Of a stretch of 35,594 nucleotides of DNA, positions 7,712 to 15,814 are shown in pieces (positions within the stretch are counted from its first letter, which is position 1; each line of letters begins with the position of its first letter). The DNA lies in the IMG/VR virus record IMGVR_UViG_3300032753_000100, positions 1 to 35,594 of that record; one strand, 5' to 3'. A program made the position numbers and the translations under genes. The notes beneath the pieces were generated by a model. The model worked only from the letters and a program-made list of their open reading frames with translations. It was not told the origin of the DNA and made no database searches. This DNA comes from a virus.

Positions 7712-8308
7712 TTAACCAAGTACCATGTTGATGATAACTCGATAATCACTTATTGCCGGACAACACCCAGAATGTATTTGGTGGGAATCAAATATAACAG
7801 CCCTACCTTTCTTCGGTGATACTGTTTGCTGCCTTGTTAACAGTCCGACCTTTTCACCATCATAATATTCATTATATAAAACTGTATCACCATCACCACC
7901 ATTAACATAATATAGTAATGTTTTCTTACCCTTTCTGTTTGGTTCACTAGTAATAAAATCAGTATCATCAATGTGAGGAACCTGCAAATGAGGACCGTCT
8001 TGTTTCATTAGTAAATTAGATTTTATTCTTTGAATATTAGATATCACCACACCAGTTTTCATTTCAAAACATATTGTTAATGGTTTTAGGTATTCATAAA
8101 ATTTGCTATGAATATCATTATTATTAACAAACATGTGTCTGAATTGAATATGTTCCTTTGTCGGGACATCCGTATAGTAATCAGTTATAGGCCAACCACT
8201 AACAGAATATGGGTGAATATTCCAAGGGAACTCCGACCCAGTAAGCATATCAAGAATAGAATCTTGATACTCTACTGGTATAAAATCATCAATGATTATC
8301 GGGGACAC
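7712..8308 (-). CDS. 2-oxoglutarate/Fe(II)-dependent oxygenase
   Basis: A 198-residue oxygenase of the prolyl-4-hydroxylase-like type. The iron ligands appear as H112-x-D114 (PHIDD) and H179 (HQIHSG), with R190 (YRVIIN) as the 2-oxoglutarate-binding Arg. The IIDDFIP opening is typical of phage and bacterial members. Substrate is unknown; family members hydroxylate proteins or nucleic acid bases. The start is an unusual GTG at 8306-8308: TAA lies two codons before it in the same frame and no earlier start exists. No clear ribosome site is visible, so translation is probably coupled to the DsbA-like gene whose stop is 4 nt upstream. It is inserted between genes 45 and 44, which adjoin in T4. 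Confidence 0.85.
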   Translation of the reverse strand: MSPIIIDDFIPVEYQDSILDMLTGSEFPWNIHPYSVSGWPITDYYTDVPTKEHIQFRHMFVNNNDIHSKFYEYLKPLTICFEMKTGVVISNIQRIKSNLLMKQDGPHLQVPHIDDTDFITSEPNRKGKKTLLYYVNGGDGDTVLYNEYYDGEKVGLLTRQQTVSPKKGRAVIFDSHQIHSGCCPAISDYRVIINMVLG

Positions 8309-8311
8309 AAC

Positions 8312-8587
8312 TTATGCCATTTTTGTAATAACTTCAAATAATGCTTCAAATTCACTAAATTCAGCAACCTCTTCTTGGAAAGATTGTTTATATCTAGCCT
8401 TAGCCATTTTGCGAAGAATCTTCTTTGGAATACTCAAAGAGTCATGTGTCGCATCAATAATGTCTTTCATAGCAAGTCTTTGTGCTTCTTGCTTCTCCAT
8501 CACAACGATCATTTCATCAATAGCACCATTTAGTGCTCGAAGTTCTTCGTCATTAAATGTTCCAAATAAAGTTTGAATAGTCGCCAT
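8312..8587 (-). CDS. dsbA: DsbA-like double-stranded DNA-binding protein
   Basis: A 91-residue, highly helical protein. Its length and pattern fit T4 DsbA (89 aa): a central DIIDATHDSLSIPKKILRK segment aligns with the T4 stretch KDIRIRAKDELGVDGKMFNR, followed by an acidic C-terminal helix ending FEALFEVI. T4 DsbA binds dsDNA and favours late promoters. The ATG at 8585-8587 is used because AAAGGT lies just before it; the longer frame starting at 8626 runs deep into gene 45. It directly follows the clamp gene. The match is weak at the sequence level, so an unrelated small helical protein remains possible. Confidence 0.5.
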   Translation of the reverse strand: MATIQTLFGTFNDEELRALNGAIDEMIVVMEKQEAQRLAMKDIIDATHDSLSIPKKILRKMAKARYKQSFQEEVAEFSEFEALFEVITKMA

Positions 8588-8589
8588 AA

Positions 8590-9258
8590 TTATACCTTTG
8601 ATTCCTTTGATTCGAATGCAATCCAATACTGAACATCTTCGTCAGTGTTTTTGAAATGCCCAATACCTTTAAATGATATATTAACTTCATATGTACCAGG
8701 TATCATTTTAATATTCTCTACCTTAAACACCACCAAATATGATTCACCATTCGCCGCACCAACTTCAATTGAATTGGTGTGTGATGAGTCATCATTAGCA
8801 TCGAATGTGATGATTTCAACTTTTTCACCATCAGATTTAATACCAATGTGTGGGGATGATAGCACAGAACATGTTTTCATTACCCAATCATAATCATCAG
8901 CAGTTAATGTGAATGAACAATCAACAGATGGTAATGTTATCCCATTTTCCGGGGGTAAAATAATCATCTCCGGTGCAGTCATTCTATATTTGATTTTAGA
9001 TCTACCAGATTTAAATATTATATTAGAGTTATCAAACTCCAATTCGACAGAATCTTTAAATAAAGAATACACAGATAAAAACTGTGTAAGATCATACACA
9101 CAAAAATCTGTAGGGAACTCGTCAGTTAAAACTGCATTGGCTAATACTGTTTTCCCTGATGATATAGTTGCTAATTTACTACCAACCTTAAATTGAATCC
9201 CTTTATTGATAGTACTAAAGTTTTTCAGTATGGCTAGAGTTTGATTTGATAATTTCAT
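8590..9258 (-). CDS. 45: Sliding clamp (T4 gp45)
   Basis: A 222-residue processivity clamp, against 228 in T4. The N terminus MKLSNQTLAILKNFSTINKGIQFK is nearly the same as T4 MKLSKDTTALLKNFATINSGIMLK. The mid segment VYDLTQFLSVYSLF matches T4 IYDLNGFLGILSLV, and the C terminus ends with a strand like T4's VVALEADS (WIAFESKE). Three subunits form the ring that tethers gp43 and also activates late transcription by contacting gp55. Both of these proteins have acidic-hydrophobic C-terminal tails here. The ribosome site is GGAG 6 nt before the ATG. No exact promoter was found in the 40-nt gap upstream. Confidence 0.95.
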   Translation of the reverse strand: MKLSNQTLAILKNFSTINKGIQFKVGSKLATISSGKTVLANAVLTDEFPTDFCVYDLTQFLSVYSLFKDSVELEFDNSNIIFKSGRSKIKYRMTAPEMIILPPENGITLPSVDCSFTLTADDYDWVMKTCSVLSSPHIGIKSDGEKVEIITFDANDDSSHTNSIEVGAANGESYLVVFKVENIKMIPGTYEVNISFKGIGHFKNTDEDVQYWIAFESKESKV

Positions 9259-9297
9259 GTATTACTCCATAATATAAAAATGTATTGTATCACTTTT

Positions 9298-9789
9298 TTA
9301 TTCTGTTAGCAAATCTTTCTCTAACAAGAACATCAAATTGCAAATTGCATGGGCTAAATGATTCTTTGATGTTTCTTCATCAAACCTATCACCACATTTC
9401 CAATCCCACAAATGTCGCATTGCAGCATCAAAATATCTGCGTTTCCCATCAGGTACATATTTCCAATTATCTCGGTCATATTTTTGGGCACCTAGTGTTA
9501 GGATCTCTACTACTGATTTGAATCCAATTGGTGGCACTAACCCATATTCCAACTTATTACCATCGAATTTACGGCCACCAGTAGTTGCTGTTTGTGAACT
9601 TTTAACAGCATCCACATCTTTTGTTTCTTTGATTACCATCCCACCACAACCAGCACCCATATTAGGTAGCGTAAATGATCCTGTTAATGAACCTGTAGGA
9701 CCAGGTTCTTTACTAGGATTGTAGTAATTTGGGTACATTTCAACAACATTAGTGTCGTTTGGATCATATGCAGCACCATTACCAGTCAT
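9298..9789 (-). CDS. dATP/dGTP diphosphohydrolase-like (MazG/MazZ-type, DUF5664)
   Basis: A 163-residue protein. The first 50 residues are Pro/Gly/Asn-rich and probably disordered. The rest fits the DUF5664 'dATP/dGTP diphosphohydrolase N-terminal' family: GGRKFDGNKLEYGLVPP, LGAQKYDRDNW, AAMRHLWDW and HLAHAICNLMFLLEKD in order. The charged positions of the last two segments are the metal-binding helices of MazG-like all-alpha hydrolases. Family members include the cyanophage S-2L enzyme that hydrolyses dATP and dGTP. The start at 9787-9789 has GGAG at a good distance, inside the last codons of the glycosyltransferase; the earlier ATG at 9807 would overlap the ribosome site. A role in dNTP pool control or (p)ppGpp removal is inference. 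Confidence 0.75.
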   Translation of the reverse strand: MTGNGAAYDPNDTNVVEMYPNYYNPSKEPGPTGSLTGSFTLPNMGAGCGGMVIKETKDVDAVKSSQTATTGGRKFDGNKLEYGLVPPIGFKSVVEILTLGAQKYDRDNWKYVPDGKRRYFDAAMRHLWDWKCGDRFDEETSKNHLAHAICNLMFLLEKDLLTE

Positions 9790-9790
9790 A

Positions 9791-10588
9791 TTACATTTCT
9801 CCAACAAAGTTTGCTACAGCCGGCATATCACCTTTGAAATGATATGTACCAATATGACTAGTTCGCATCCAAGGACATAACCAAATTTCACCACCCATGT
9901 TACGCCAGAATTGGCAGAACATATAATCTTCACTCAAATATCGTTCAGAATCTTTATCGATAATAGTATCAAAGTAAGCATGAATATATCGTGTGCCGTC
10001 AAAGTTAGCTTGGCCAACATGATCTGGTTTATATCTAAGTGTCGGATATTCTTTTTCGAATTTAGGAAAAACTTCACGGTTAACCATCATAAACCCAGTA
10101 CCAATTTCCAAAACTTCTAATGGTTCAGTAACAGTAAATTGTGCTGTCCCTTTAACGGGATTGAATACATAATCACCAACAACATTCTCAAGTAATCCAG
10201 GTTCAATATCCGGATTTTTAGTTAAAGCCGTCTTTACTGATTTCCATTTTATTGATTTCTTTGGGTATGGTGCACCAATAACATCTTTATCCAATGCCAA
10301 CAGAGTTATGACATCTCTAGGATCGAAATGAATATCAGAATCCAAAAATAATAAGTGTGTACATGTTGACCTATGTAAAAATTCATCAACTAGATAATTT
10401 CTAGCACGAGTGATTAATGATTCATTAAACAAGAACGAGAATTTAACCTCAACCCCATACTGCATACACAAACCCTGAAGATCTAAACAAGACTTCATAT
10501 ACAAACCGTGATTCATACCTCCGTACATCGGCGTCGCTATGAACAAACTTTTCTTCTGTAAGTCTTCTTTCTTAATACTTATTTCCAT
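9791..10588 (-). CDS. GT-A type glycosyltransferase
   Basis: A 265-residue protein resembling phage glycosyltransferases with a GT-A fold. It opens with a strand (LFIATPMYGGMNHGLYM), and has the acceptor-side segment ESLITRARNYLVDEFL. The metal-binding DxD element is at about 83-85 in LLFLDSDIHFDP, followed by a VIGAPYPKK strand. An acidic stretch SEDYMFCQFWRNMGG near the C terminus would supply the catalytic base. The donor sugar and acceptor (DNA base, virion protein or cell surface) cannot be told. It is preceded by an early-type promoter and by a TATAAATT element. The stop codon overlaps the ribosome site of the DUF5664 gene. Confidence 0.75.
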   Translation of the reverse strand: MEISIKKEDLQKKSLFIATPMYGGMNHGLYMKSCLDLQGLCMQYGVEVKFSFLFNESLITRARNYLVDEFLHRSTCTHLLFLDSDIHFDPRDVITLLALDKDVIGAPYPKKSIKWKSVKTALTKNPDIEPGLLENVVGDYVFNPVKGTAQFTVTEPLEVLEIGTGFMMVNREVFPKFEKEYPTLRYKPDHVGQANFDGTRYIHAYFDTIIDKDSERYLSEDYMFCQFWRNMGGEIWLCPWMRTSHIGTYHFKGDMPAVANFVGEM

Positions 10589-10618
10589 AACAGTTCCTTA
10601 TCGATTCATTAATTTATA

Positions 10619-10648
10619 ATTGTACAGTATTGTACTATAGTATGTCAA
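10619..10648 (-). promoter_or_regulatory. Early sigma-70 promoter for the glycosyltransferase
   Basis: On the minus strand TTGACA (10648-10643) and TACAAT (10624-10619) are 18 bp apart, about 30 nt before the glycosyltransferase ATG and overlapping the end of the deformylase-like gene. A near-late octamer TATAAATT follows at 10618-10611. Confidence 0.6.
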
Positions 10649-11216
10649 GTTTCATTTTCATGCCATATTTTTTCAAAGTTTTTCTTTGTTTTTTTATGGC
10701 ATATTCTAAAGCCAAAGGTTTTGCTTTACTATAAAATGGTATACCATCCAAATTATCCAATTGTTGTTGAATTAATCTAGCAGATATTCCACCATATATT
10801 TGTTTGTGTAATTCTCCATTAAAATCTTGATATTCCACTTCAACAGTTTTAGGTCTAGTAAGTTTTAATTCAAGAAAGGGTACCGTCAAAGAATTTTCAG
10901 CCATCTTGATAGTACTATCAGATTCAGATATAATCTTAGGATTAAAGAATGCCACATATTCATCACCAGCCCCCATAACAAAAACTCTATGCGGAAACCC
11001 ACATTGATTTGCTGATAAACTCAACCCACCATTTTCTTTGCAAGTTTCAACTAATACTGATGCGAATTCATTAGCTTCTTTACCATACTTTTCAAAATCA
11101 AAATCAGGTAACACTATATCTCTAATGTGTGTATACACCAAATTAAATATTTTTGGTTTTGGTGTGGGTGCTGGTTTAGCGAGTTCTTCTGTATCAAATT
11201 TTATCACTTCACTCAT
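10635..11216 (-). CDS. Peptide deformylase-fold protein, catalytic residues lost
   Basis: A 193-residue protein with the three landmarks of peptide deformylase, each altered. Motif 1 (GxGLAAxQ) is GLSLSANQCGFP at 64-75. Motif 2 (EGCLS) is ENSLT at 107-111, with Ser109 instead of the metal-binding Cys. Motif 3 (QHExDH) is QQQLDN at 150-155, so both metal-binding His and the catalytic Glu are Gln, Gln and Asn. Surrounding positions (AR..Q, LDG) are kept, so the fold is probably intact. Deformylase activity by the known mechanism should be impossible. Phages of aquatic bacteria often carry active deformylases; this one may bind N-formylated chains, the ribosome exit or host deformylase. The frame is open with an AGGAAA ribosome site, so it is not a decayed pseudogene. 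Confidence 0.8.
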   Translation of the reverse strand: MSEVIKFDTEELAKPAPTPKPKIFNLVYTHIRDIVLPDFDFEKYGKEANEFASVLVETCKENGGLSLSANQCGFPHRVFVMGAGDEYVAFFNPKIISESDSTIKMAENSLTVPFLELKLTRPKTVEVEYQDFNGELHKQIYGGISARLIQQQLDNLDGIPFYSKAKPLALEYAIKKQRKTLKKYGMKMKLDIL

Positions 11217-11227
11217 ACTATTTCCTA

Positions 11228-12946
11228 TTAAGGTTTAACAATTCTTGAGAAATTACCATGCTTCTCAAATTTTATAACTGATCTAAATCGATCAAACAAA
11301 TGATCGCCGCGATGACTTATAACAAACAGATTGGTGTCATCATCAAAATCATCAAATATTTTAAACAGATTATCTATAGACGCATCATCCATAGATGAAT
11401 CCAATATCTCATCCATAATTAATATGTTTGTATTAGTGGAATTTTTAAGTTTAGCAATCTGTCTCCAAGTCAGTAACAGACTTAAATCGATCTTCGTCTT
11501 TTCCCCCTCAGAGAAATTAGTATACTTAAAATCATCGCGATGTCTAGATTTGATAGTCTCATCAAAATTCTCGTCTATATTGAAATTCACAAAGAAATCC
11601 ATAGAGGCTAGATACCTATTAATGAGTTTGTTCATCACCGGCAAATACTGTTTAACTATCTTTGTTTTGATCCCAGTATCTTTCAATAAATTTGATGCAT
11701 ATTCATAATACTGTTTCTCATTAGCCAACCTTTCTTGTTCCGCCACAATAGATTGTAAATGATCAACCATTTTAACAAGTTCATCATTATCATTCTCTAT
11801 AGTATCTTTACGAACGGACAGTAAATCAATTTCTTTATTTATCTTAGTGATGTATTGATTTATGGCAGATATAGTTGAGTTGTTTTTAACCATATCATTG
11901 TTATGCTGAGTTATTTGTCTATTAATACCTTGTATTTCCGACAATCTGTCATTTAACTTTTTAATCTCGTCAGAAATCTCACACATCCCTTTATGTATTT
12001 GATCTCTCTTCACAGTCTTTTCTCTAACCTGATTGGCCTTAAACTCACCATCAAGTATTTGTCTGCATGTGGGACAATCATCATTTTCATCATAGAAGGC
12101 AATATCATTATCTATGCTGGCAATACTAGCTTCTAGTTTAGCCTCCATTTGAATCATCTTTTTAGATTTGGACTCAACTGATAACTTATCGTCAATCTGT
12201 TTCTGGAGTTCATCTATATGATTTTGTATTATAATACCATCAGCAAGTAGACGTTCATTTTGTAGTTGAGATGTTGTAATCTCTTCCAGTTTTCTTTCAA
12301 TTTCTTCATCATTGTGTTTTTTGTGTTCATCAATATTCTTCTTTTGTAGTTTTATCTTCTCTGAAGTTACGTTGAGTTCATACTTGTTATTATTTGTTTC
12401 ATCTTTTATGTTAGATAATTTCTCTTTAACCAATACATTCATCGAAGAGAAAATTTGTATGTCTAAAAGATCTTCGATAATGGATCTTCTATCTGAAGCA
12501 GATAATTGCATAAAAGGCACAAAGGATGCTGAGCCAAGAATGACAACTTGAGTAAAAGATTTAAAGTTTAATTTAAGAACAACCTTCTCGAGGTATTCCT
12601 GATAATCTTTAGTTTTCGCATCCTGATTGACTAAAACACCATCGCAATAAATCTCAAATACATTTGGTTTAATGCCACGAATAATCTTATATTCTTTAGT
12701 GCCTATAGAAAATTCAACTTCAACAACACCATCAGATGCATTGATACTATTAAGTATATTACCTTTGTTGATCTTCCTAAATGGTTTCCCAAACAACACA
12801 AAACATAAAGCATCCAACATAGTACTTTTGCCGGCACCATTGGTACCAACAATTAATGTGTTTTTCGATGTATTCAAACATATTTCAGTAAAAGTGTTAC
12901 CTGTACTTAATATGTTTTTGTATCTCAATAATTTAAAAACAATCAT
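11228..12946 (-). CDS. 46: Recombination endonuclease subunit, Rad50-like (T4 gp46)
   Basis: A 572-residue SMC/Rad50-type ATPase. Walker A is GTNGAGKS at 34-41. Two long coiled-coil arms flank a zinc hook with C291 and C294 (CPTCRQ). The ABC signature NFSEGEKTKIDLSLLL and Walker B (NILIMDEILDSS) lie in the C-terminal lobe, followed by a switch His in VISHRGDH. With gp47 it forms the end-resection nuclease needed for recombination-dependent replication and host DNA degradation. The gene overlaps 47 by 4 nt. Length matches T4 gp46 (560 aa). Confidence 0.97.
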   Translation of the reverse strand: MIVFKLLRYKNILSTGNTFTEICLNTSKNTLIVGTNGAGKSTMLDALCFVLFGKPFRKINKGNILNSINASDGVVEVEFSIGTKEYKIIRGIKPNVFEIYCDGVLVNQDAKTKDYQEYLEKVVLKLNFKSFTQVVILGSASFVPFMQLSASDRRSIIEDLLDIQIFSSMNVLVKEKLSNIKDETNNNKYELNVTSEKIKLQKKNIDEHKKHNDEEIERKLEEITTSQLQNERLLADGIIIQNHIDELQKQIDDKLSVESKSKKMIQMEAKLEASIASIDNDIAFYDENDDCPTCRQILDGEFKANQVREKTVKRDQIHKGMCEISDEIKKLNDRLSEIQGINRQITQHNNDMVKNNSTISAINQYITKINKEIDLLSVRKDTIENDNDELVKMVDHLQSIVAEQERLANEKQYYEYASNLLKDTGIKTKIVKQYLPVMNKLINRYLASMDFFVNFNIDENFDETIKSRHRDDFKYTNFSEGEKTKIDLSLLLTWRQIAKLKNSTNTNILIMDEILDSSMDDASIDNLFKIFDDFDDDTNLFVISHRGDHLFDRFRSVIKFEKHGNFSRIVKP

Positions 12947-14001
12947 ACTCTCTCACTGTTCAATGCCTCAACATATATTTCATGTAGTATATTTTTAAGT
13001 CTAACATTGTCGATATTATCTTCTCGTATAGAATCAACAAACTTATTCAATATACTTAATGTATCTTCCGATTGTGTTACTTCATCATCACTAACATTCT
13101 CTATAAGATCAACAGCATCCTCAACTATAGTTACATCAGTAGGATTAACATTATAAAGGTCATCCATAAACTTGTCAAACTTATAGGGGTCAGTTTTGTT
13201 CAAAACCACCACTTTGACAAATCTATTAGTATAATCAGAAAATGTGTACTTAGTATCTAGAATAGTATCATCATATACAATCTTAACGAACATCTCATTT
13301 GGATTTGGTATAAAAGTTAGATCAAAATTTTGAATATCATACACATGAAACCCACGAGTATCATCATAATCAGACCAAGTTAACTGATATGGGTTGCCAA
13401 GATAGAATATACTATCAGCACTAGATCTGTGGTGGTAGTGTCCAGAAAATGTGTTGAAGAACTTTCTGAATAGTGCTCTATCTAAACCCTCATGCGCTGC
13501 CATTCCTTTATACATGGAAAATCCAGATATCTCAAAATGCCCCATACATATAGGTGCTTTAGTGTTTTTAATTTCATCCAAACATTGTTGATAATTTTCA
13601 GTACATATCCAGGGTATCATACAAATATATTGCCCACCAACCATAATAGTTTGTGGGGCGTCGATCACAGTAACATTAGGATATTCATTCAATAACAAAT
13701 CTACCGAATTTACATTATTAGAATTTTTGTGGAACGTATCATGATTTCCAGCCAACATGTAAACTTGTATATTGAGTTCCAACAACTTATCGAAGAACAT
13801 TTCCTTAGTTCTCTTCAGCGTCAAAAAGTTTACATATTTCCTACGGTCAAATGTATCCCCAAGTATCAATAATGTATGGATGCCATTTTCCTTGAGTTTT
13901 GGGAAAAAAGTACCATCGTAAAATTGTTGATAGAAATCTAGGAATGTCACACTATCATTCCTAGCACCAAAGTGTTGATCTGTTATAATAGCTACGTTCA
14001 T
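12943..14001 (-). CDS. 47: Recombination endonuclease subunit, Mre11-like (T4 gp47)
   Basis: A 352-residue phosphoesterase (T4 gp47 is 339 aa). The Mre11 metal-binding motifs are complete: D8 and H10 (ITDQHFG), GD at 48-49 (LGDTFDRR), GNHD at 85-88, a GHFE motif in the CMGHFEISG segment and GHYHH shortly after (FSGHYHHRS). The C-terminal part is acidic and would contact the coiled coil of gp46. The pair makes the nuclease that resects ends for UvsX loading. The gene is coupled to 46 by overlap, and follows the reductase gene after 2 nt with a weak ribosome site, so it may depend on read-through. Confidence 0.96.
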   Translation of the reverse strand: MNVAIITDQHFGARNDSVTFLDFYQQFYDGTFFPKLKENGIHTLLILGDTFDRRKYVNFLTLKRTKEMFFDKLLELNIQVYMLAGNHDTFHKNSNNVNSVDLLLNEYPNVTVIDAPQTIMVGGQYICMIPWICTENYQQCLDEIKNTKAPICMGHFEISGFSMYKGMAAHEGLDRALFRKFFNTFSGHYHHRSSADSIFYLGNPYQLTWSDYDDTRGFHVYDIQNFDLTFIPNPNEMFVKIVYDDTILDTKYTFSDYTNRFVKVVVLNKTDPYKFDKFMDDLYNVNPTDVTIVEDAVDLIENVSDDEVTQSEDTLSILNKFVDSIREDNIDNVRLKNILHEIYVEALNSERV

Positions 14002-14003
14002 AA

Positions 14004-14789
14004 TTATACTTTTAATGAGTTGATTGCAATTTCTAATGCCTCATCAATAGGCTTAAGTTTAAATATGGCATTCATCTTATCATTATTCAATACACAGTTT
14101 GATCTGGGTGAGACAACAGATGTTTTAAACTCTTCTTCAGTAAACCATTGCTTCTCCAACCCCATCATTTCAGCAACTTGCTTTGTGGTTTTTGAGCCAG
14201 GATTACAACAATTGTATATACCAAATGGTGGAAATTCTAGAGCAAAAAATATTGCAGCCTCAGCAACATCATTAACATAACTCAGACTATTCTCGAAGTC
14301 TATCAGTTTGTCATACATATTCAGCTTAGATAGATAATTTTTACCACAATCCTCATCACCAAACGGCATTCTTATTCTAAACAAATATGACTTATCAAGG
14401 TAGGGTTTCAATAAATGTTGTGCAAGATTTTTAGTAGCACTATAGAATGACCCATTATCAAATCCAAAATTTGGTTCATCATCCTCAGTCCAACCACCAT
14501 CTTTATACCCAGTATATACACATCCACTGCTAATGTGTACTATTGGGATGTGTGGATTATTAATTTCTAGTGTTATTGGAAACAAAACATTACCATCAAT
14601 AGTAGCTTGTTTCTTACTTTCACATGCATCAACATTAGGGACACCGGTATATCCAGCAGCATTAATAATAACTGTTGTTTCTTCTGGTATTTCATCAGTA
14701 TGAGAAATCCAGTTGTGCGCTATTTTTTTAGATTGAAGTTCTTTCTGTATACTATCACCAATATACCCATGACCAATTAGTGTAATCAT
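14004..14789 (-). CDS. RmlD-like NAD(P)-dependent sugar reductase/epimerase
   Basis: A 261-residue extended short-chain dehydrogenase. The dinucleotide-binding turn is GHGYIG at 6-11 and a strand INAAG follows. The catalytic region has HISSGCVYTG (Ser) and YSATK (Tyr-x3-Lys). The closest general type is dTDP-4-dehydrorhamnose reductase (RmlD), at the short end for that family. Substrate cannot be read from the sequence. It overlaps the cytidylyltransferase by 4 nt (ATGA), and together with it and the glycosyltransferase suggests production of an activated sugar for decorating DNA, virion or cell surface. Confidence 0.75.
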   Translation of the reverse strand: MITLIGHGYIGDSIQKELQSKKIAHNWISHTDEIPEETTVIINAAGYTGVPNVDACESKKQATIDGNVLFPITLEINNPHIPIVHISSGCVYTGYKDGGWTEDDEPNFGFDNGSFYSATKNLAQHLLKPYLDKSYLFRIRMPFGDEDCGKNYLSKLNMYDKLIDFENSLSYVNDVAEAAIFFALEFPPFGIYNCCNPGSKTTKQVAEMMGLEKQWFTEEEFKTSVVSPRSNCVLNNDKMNAIFKLKPIDEALEIAINSLKV

Positions 14790-15223
14790 TTATTTTTTCC
14801 CCTTCTAACTGCCTCAGCATCATGGACTCGTGCTCTCAATGATGAACTACTATATGGGTGCTCGCGTTGGTGGTAGTGTAATTCAATACCATTATCAAGA
14901 CACCATTGTTTACCTGTAAACTCTTTAGTCTTATACTCGTCACCAAGAAATCTTATGTCAATGTGTTGGGTTTTGAAGATATTCAACAATTCTTCTTCAG
15001 TTGAATATACAACAATCTCATCCACATACTTACATGAAGAAACTTCGACATATCTTTCATACATCGTTTGTACTGGTTTATTCTTGGTATCTGGTCTGTC
15101 GATAGTTGGATCTGTTTGTATGGCCACAATAAGATAGTCACAATGCCGCTTCTCTTCTTTCAGCATAGTAACATGACCAGCATGGAATAAATCAAAAGTA
15201 CTACAATTAAAACCTATTTTCAT
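14786..15223 (-). CDS. Nucleotidyltransferase, glycerol-3-phosphate cytidylyltransferase-like
   Basis: A 145-residue enzyme of the HxGH nucleotidyltransferase family. STFDLFHAGHVTML carries HAGH at 14-17 and the second signature is SSSSLRARV near the C terminus, corresponding to the family's (I)SSTxxR. Members such as TagD and RfaE join CTP or ATP to a polyol or sugar phosphate. The start at 15221-15223 has an excellent GAGGTGATT ribosome site; the frame is open 14 codons further up but that stretch is a promoter region, not protein. A sigma-70-like promoter lies 25 nt upstream. It is coupled to the RmlD-like gene. Confidence 0.8.
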   Translation of the reverse strand: MKIGFNCSTFDLFHAGHVTMLKEEKRHCDYLIVAIQTDPTIDRPDTKNKPVQTMYERYVEVSSCKYVDEIVVYSTEEELLNIFKTQHIDIRFLGDEYKTKEFTGKQWCLDNGIELHYHQREHPYSSSSLRARVHDAEAVRRGKNK

Positions 15224-15247
15224 AATCACCTCATAATAATGTACGTC

Positions 15248-15275
15248 ATAATAACACATATACAAAAAAAGTCAA
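15248..15275 (-). promoter_or_regulatory. Sigma-70-like promoter for the sugar gene pair
   Basis: On the minus strand TTGACT (15275-15270) and TATTAT (15253-15248) are 16 bp apart. It follows the end of gene 55 and leads the cytidylyltransferase, RmlD-like, 47 and 46 run. Confidence 0.45.
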
Positions 15276-15277
15276 CA

Positions 15278-15814
15278 CTACATGAAATTCTCTAATCTCT
15301 TTGCCTTCTTTGCTATAGTTTTTTTCATGAATAAAGATGCCTCAAATGTCTCTATAAAATTAGATAAATTATCATAAATTTCAAATTGGACGCCGGTGTC
15401 ACCAAATTCCATTAGATCATATTCATCATCCACACCAAATTGTGATGCTGATTTGTATTTTATGTATTGATACTTTTTTTCCTTGTATATCCTTCTAAGA
15501 AATGCATAGTAAATTATCTGAGTAAAATATGCAAATGGGTTTTGGGTCTTTTGTGGGTTGAAGTTTCTATAATACATTAAACAGTTTTCAATACCATCAC
15601 TTATCATTTCATCCCTGAACGTGTAGTTCATGAAGTTAGGTTTATGTGATAAACCCTCAGCAATCTTCATAAAACATTCCGCGATGTAAATAGGTATTTT
15701 TGGCTGTGGGCTTTTTGATAGCTTAGCATCTTCACATGCCTTAGAATGATTGGCTAATGCTTCTAGGAAATCTGCATTATTAACATAATTCTTTTTTGGT
15801 TTCTTGACTTTCAT
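15278..15814 (-). CDS. 55: Late-promoter sigma factor (T4 gp55)
   Basis: A 178-residue homologue of T4 gp55 (185 aa). The N terminus KKNYVNNADFLEAL matches T4 KYNYVNNKELLQAI. The core region IAEGLSHKPNFMNYTFRDEMISDGIENCLMYYRNF follows T4 IAEGLS..FNF..Y....EMIADGIE, and the segment NPFAYFTQIIYYAFLRRIYKEKK matches the T4 NPHAYITQ..F.AF..RI.KE. These are the sigma region 2 helices that recognise TATAAATA. The C-terminal tail (KRLENFM) is a plausible clamp-binding end, shorter than T4's. Seven exact TATAAATA sites in the window are its expected targets. No normal ribosome site or promoter is seen; copy 1 of the duplicated element begins 12 nt upstream of the ATG. Confidence 0.93.
   Translation of the reverse strand: MKVKKPKKNYVNNADFLEALANHSKACEDAKLSKSPQPKIPIYIAECFMKIAEGLSHKPNFMNYTFRDEMISDGIENCLMYYRNFNPQKTQNPFAYFTQIIYYAFLRRIYKEKKYQYIKYKSASQFGVDDEYDLMEFGDTGVQFEIYDNLSNFIETFEASLFMKKTIAKKAKRLENFM

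Noticed and set aside
9790-9807. Upstream ATG for the DUF5664 gene
   Set aside because: The GGAG ribosome site lies after that ATG and is well placed for the ATG at 9787-9789 instead.
15224-15265. 14-codon N-terminal extension of the cytidylyltransferase
   Set aside because: The HxGH fold starts right at the inner ATG, which has GAGGTGATT before it, and the extension overlaps the promoter.
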